From Bacteroides fragilis NCTC 9343 (lineage in GTDB: Bacteria > Bacteroidota > Bacteroidia > Bacteroidales > Bacteroidaceae): 64,000 bases of DNA. The position numbers were made by a program, and so were the translations under genes. The DNA is taken from NCBI RefSeq assembly GCF_000025985.1, contig NC_003228.3, positions 2,542,001 through 2,606,000 on the forward strand, in the 5' to 3' direction. The notes under the pieces were generated by a model, which was not told where the DNA came from, ran no database searches, and saw only the letters and a list, made by a program, of their open reading frames with translations. Positions 63,222 through 64,000 of this stretch are shown here, one piece after another. Position 1 is the first letter of the stretch; every line of letters begins with the position of its first letter.

Positions 63222-64000
63222 CATAGTTGCCGGAATGCTTGTCTTGATAGGAGGAATGTTGCCTGCTACAACCTTTGCACAGGAGCCTGTACCGGGTGAT
63301 ACCACCGCTACTTTGCAGCAGGAGATTATTGTAGGTAAAGACACAATCAATCAGGAAGCTAATCAGGTAGATGTAAAAGGCATTGTGTTCGGCCATATTG
63401 GAGATTCTTACGAGTGGCATATCACGAATATAGGAAAAACTTCGATTTGCATTCCGTTGCCGATTATCGTGTATAGCGAAACTTCTGGTTGGCATGCTTT
63501 TCTGTCTTCGCGCCTAGAAGAGAATGGCGGCAAATACGAGGGATTTTATATAGCTCCTGCCGGGAGCAAGTATGAGGGGAAAGTAGTAGAACGTAATGCG
63601 ACGGGAGAGGAAGTACGTCCGTGGGATATTTCCATTACAAAGGTAACTTTGTCTCTCTTTATCAATAGCGCTATTTTGCTGGCGATCATTCTGAGTGTAG
63701 CGCATTGGTATCGCAAACGTGAACAGGGTGCATATGCTCCGGGAGGATTTATCGGATTTATGGAGATGTTTATTATGATGGTTCATGATGATGTGATTAA
63801 GAGTTGTGTGGGACCCAACTATAAAAAGTTTGCTCCCTATCTGCTCACAGCCTTTTTCTTCATTTTCATTAACAATATTATGGGACTGATCCCCATCTTT
63901 CCCGGAGGAGCGAATGTAACCGGAAATATTGCCATAACATTGGTATTAGCTTTATTCACATTCGTTATTGTTAATATATTCGGAACAAAACACTATTGGA
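63205..64000 (+). CDS. atpB: ATP synthase F0 subunit a, 5' part
   Basis: This is the first 265 codons of a gene that runs off the right edge. It begins with a signal peptide (MKQLRNIVAGMLVLIGGMLP, then ATTFAQ) and a long periplasmic extension (about residues 27-150) before the first helices of subunit a, a feature of Bacteroidetes AtpB. The membrane part starts at about 150, with a conserved NIMGLIPIFPGGANVTGNIA near 234-253. The proton-channel arginine lies beyond the edge. Confidence 0.93.
   Translation, partial: MKQLRNIVAGMLVLIGGMLPATTFAQEPVPGDTTATLQQEIIVGKDTINQEANQVDVKGIVFGHIGDSYEWHITNIGKTSICIPLPIIVYSETSGWHAFLSSRLEENGGKYEGFYIAPAGSKYEGKVVERNATGEEVRPWDISITKVTLSLFINSAILLAIILSVAHWYRKREQGAYAPGGFIGFMEMFIMMVHDDVIKSCVGPNYKKFAPYLLTAFFFIFINNIMGLIPIFPGGANVTGNIAITLVLALFTFVIVNIFGTKHYW

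Overview
The window comes from a Bacteroidetes chromosome, almost certainly the genus Bacteroides; I cannot fix the species from sequence alone. Signs are the TTTG / TAnnTTTG promoters of the Bacteroides primary sigma factor in front of many genes, a SusC/SusD outer-membrane pair, an AddAB-type nuclease whose AddB lacks a recognisable Walker A, and an ATP synthase operon ordered atpD-atpC-(atpI-like)-atpB with a signal-peptide-bearing AtpB. No rRNA, tRNA, CRISPR, phage or insertion sequence was found, and every complete gene looks intact.

Layout. 1-4.7 kb: two paralogous helix-turn-helix regulators (the first cut by the left edge), a small unknown gene, UDP-glucuronate decarboxylase and a soluble receiver-histidine kinase. 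4.7-12.4 kb (minus): a secreted GH20 hexosaminidase, then addA and addB. 12.6-20.1 kb: a zinc metalloprotease, SusC and SusD. 20.4-24.8 kb: a candidate small RNA gene, a RavA/ViaA-like pair, and a HipA-like kinase with a DUF3037 partner. 24.8-32.5 kb: acyl-CoA ligase-like enzyme, cation/proton antiporter, nucleobase permease, hybrid cluster protein (hcp) and a Crp/Fnr regulator.

32.6-47.8 kb is the most distinctive region. A histidine kinase and a sigma-54 activator, plus a lipoprotein phosphoesterase and a small outer-membrane protein, lie divergent from six ABC transporter genes: permease, ATPase, permease, ATPase, permease, permease. A near-consensus sigma-54 promoter sits in front of the first permease, with two palindromes about 21 bp apart roughly 90 and 110 bp upstream of the expected start. 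The simplest reading is a kinase, activator, sigma-54 and transporter circuit for envelope stress or export.

47.8-64 kb is mostly housekeeping: MATE exporter, HAD phosphatase, pyrD, hydrolase, panB, MFS transporter, diacylglycerol kinase, Rel/Spo ppGpp enzyme, DUF4301 protein, RRM RNA-binding protein, purT, and the start of the ATP synthase operon, whose atpB runs off the right edge. Between the RRM gene and purT is an array of five near-palindromic 18-bp sites at 22-23 bp spacing, which no gene explains.

Other non-coding signals are a compact promoter-to-terminator small RNA unit on the minus strand (about 20455-20556), a Crp/Fnr-type operator centred near -41 of the hcp promoter, a three-hairpin block upstream of hcp, and a dispersed CACAG/CTGTG hairpin repeat found at three gene 3' ends. 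All functions are read from sequence motifs; no database search was run.
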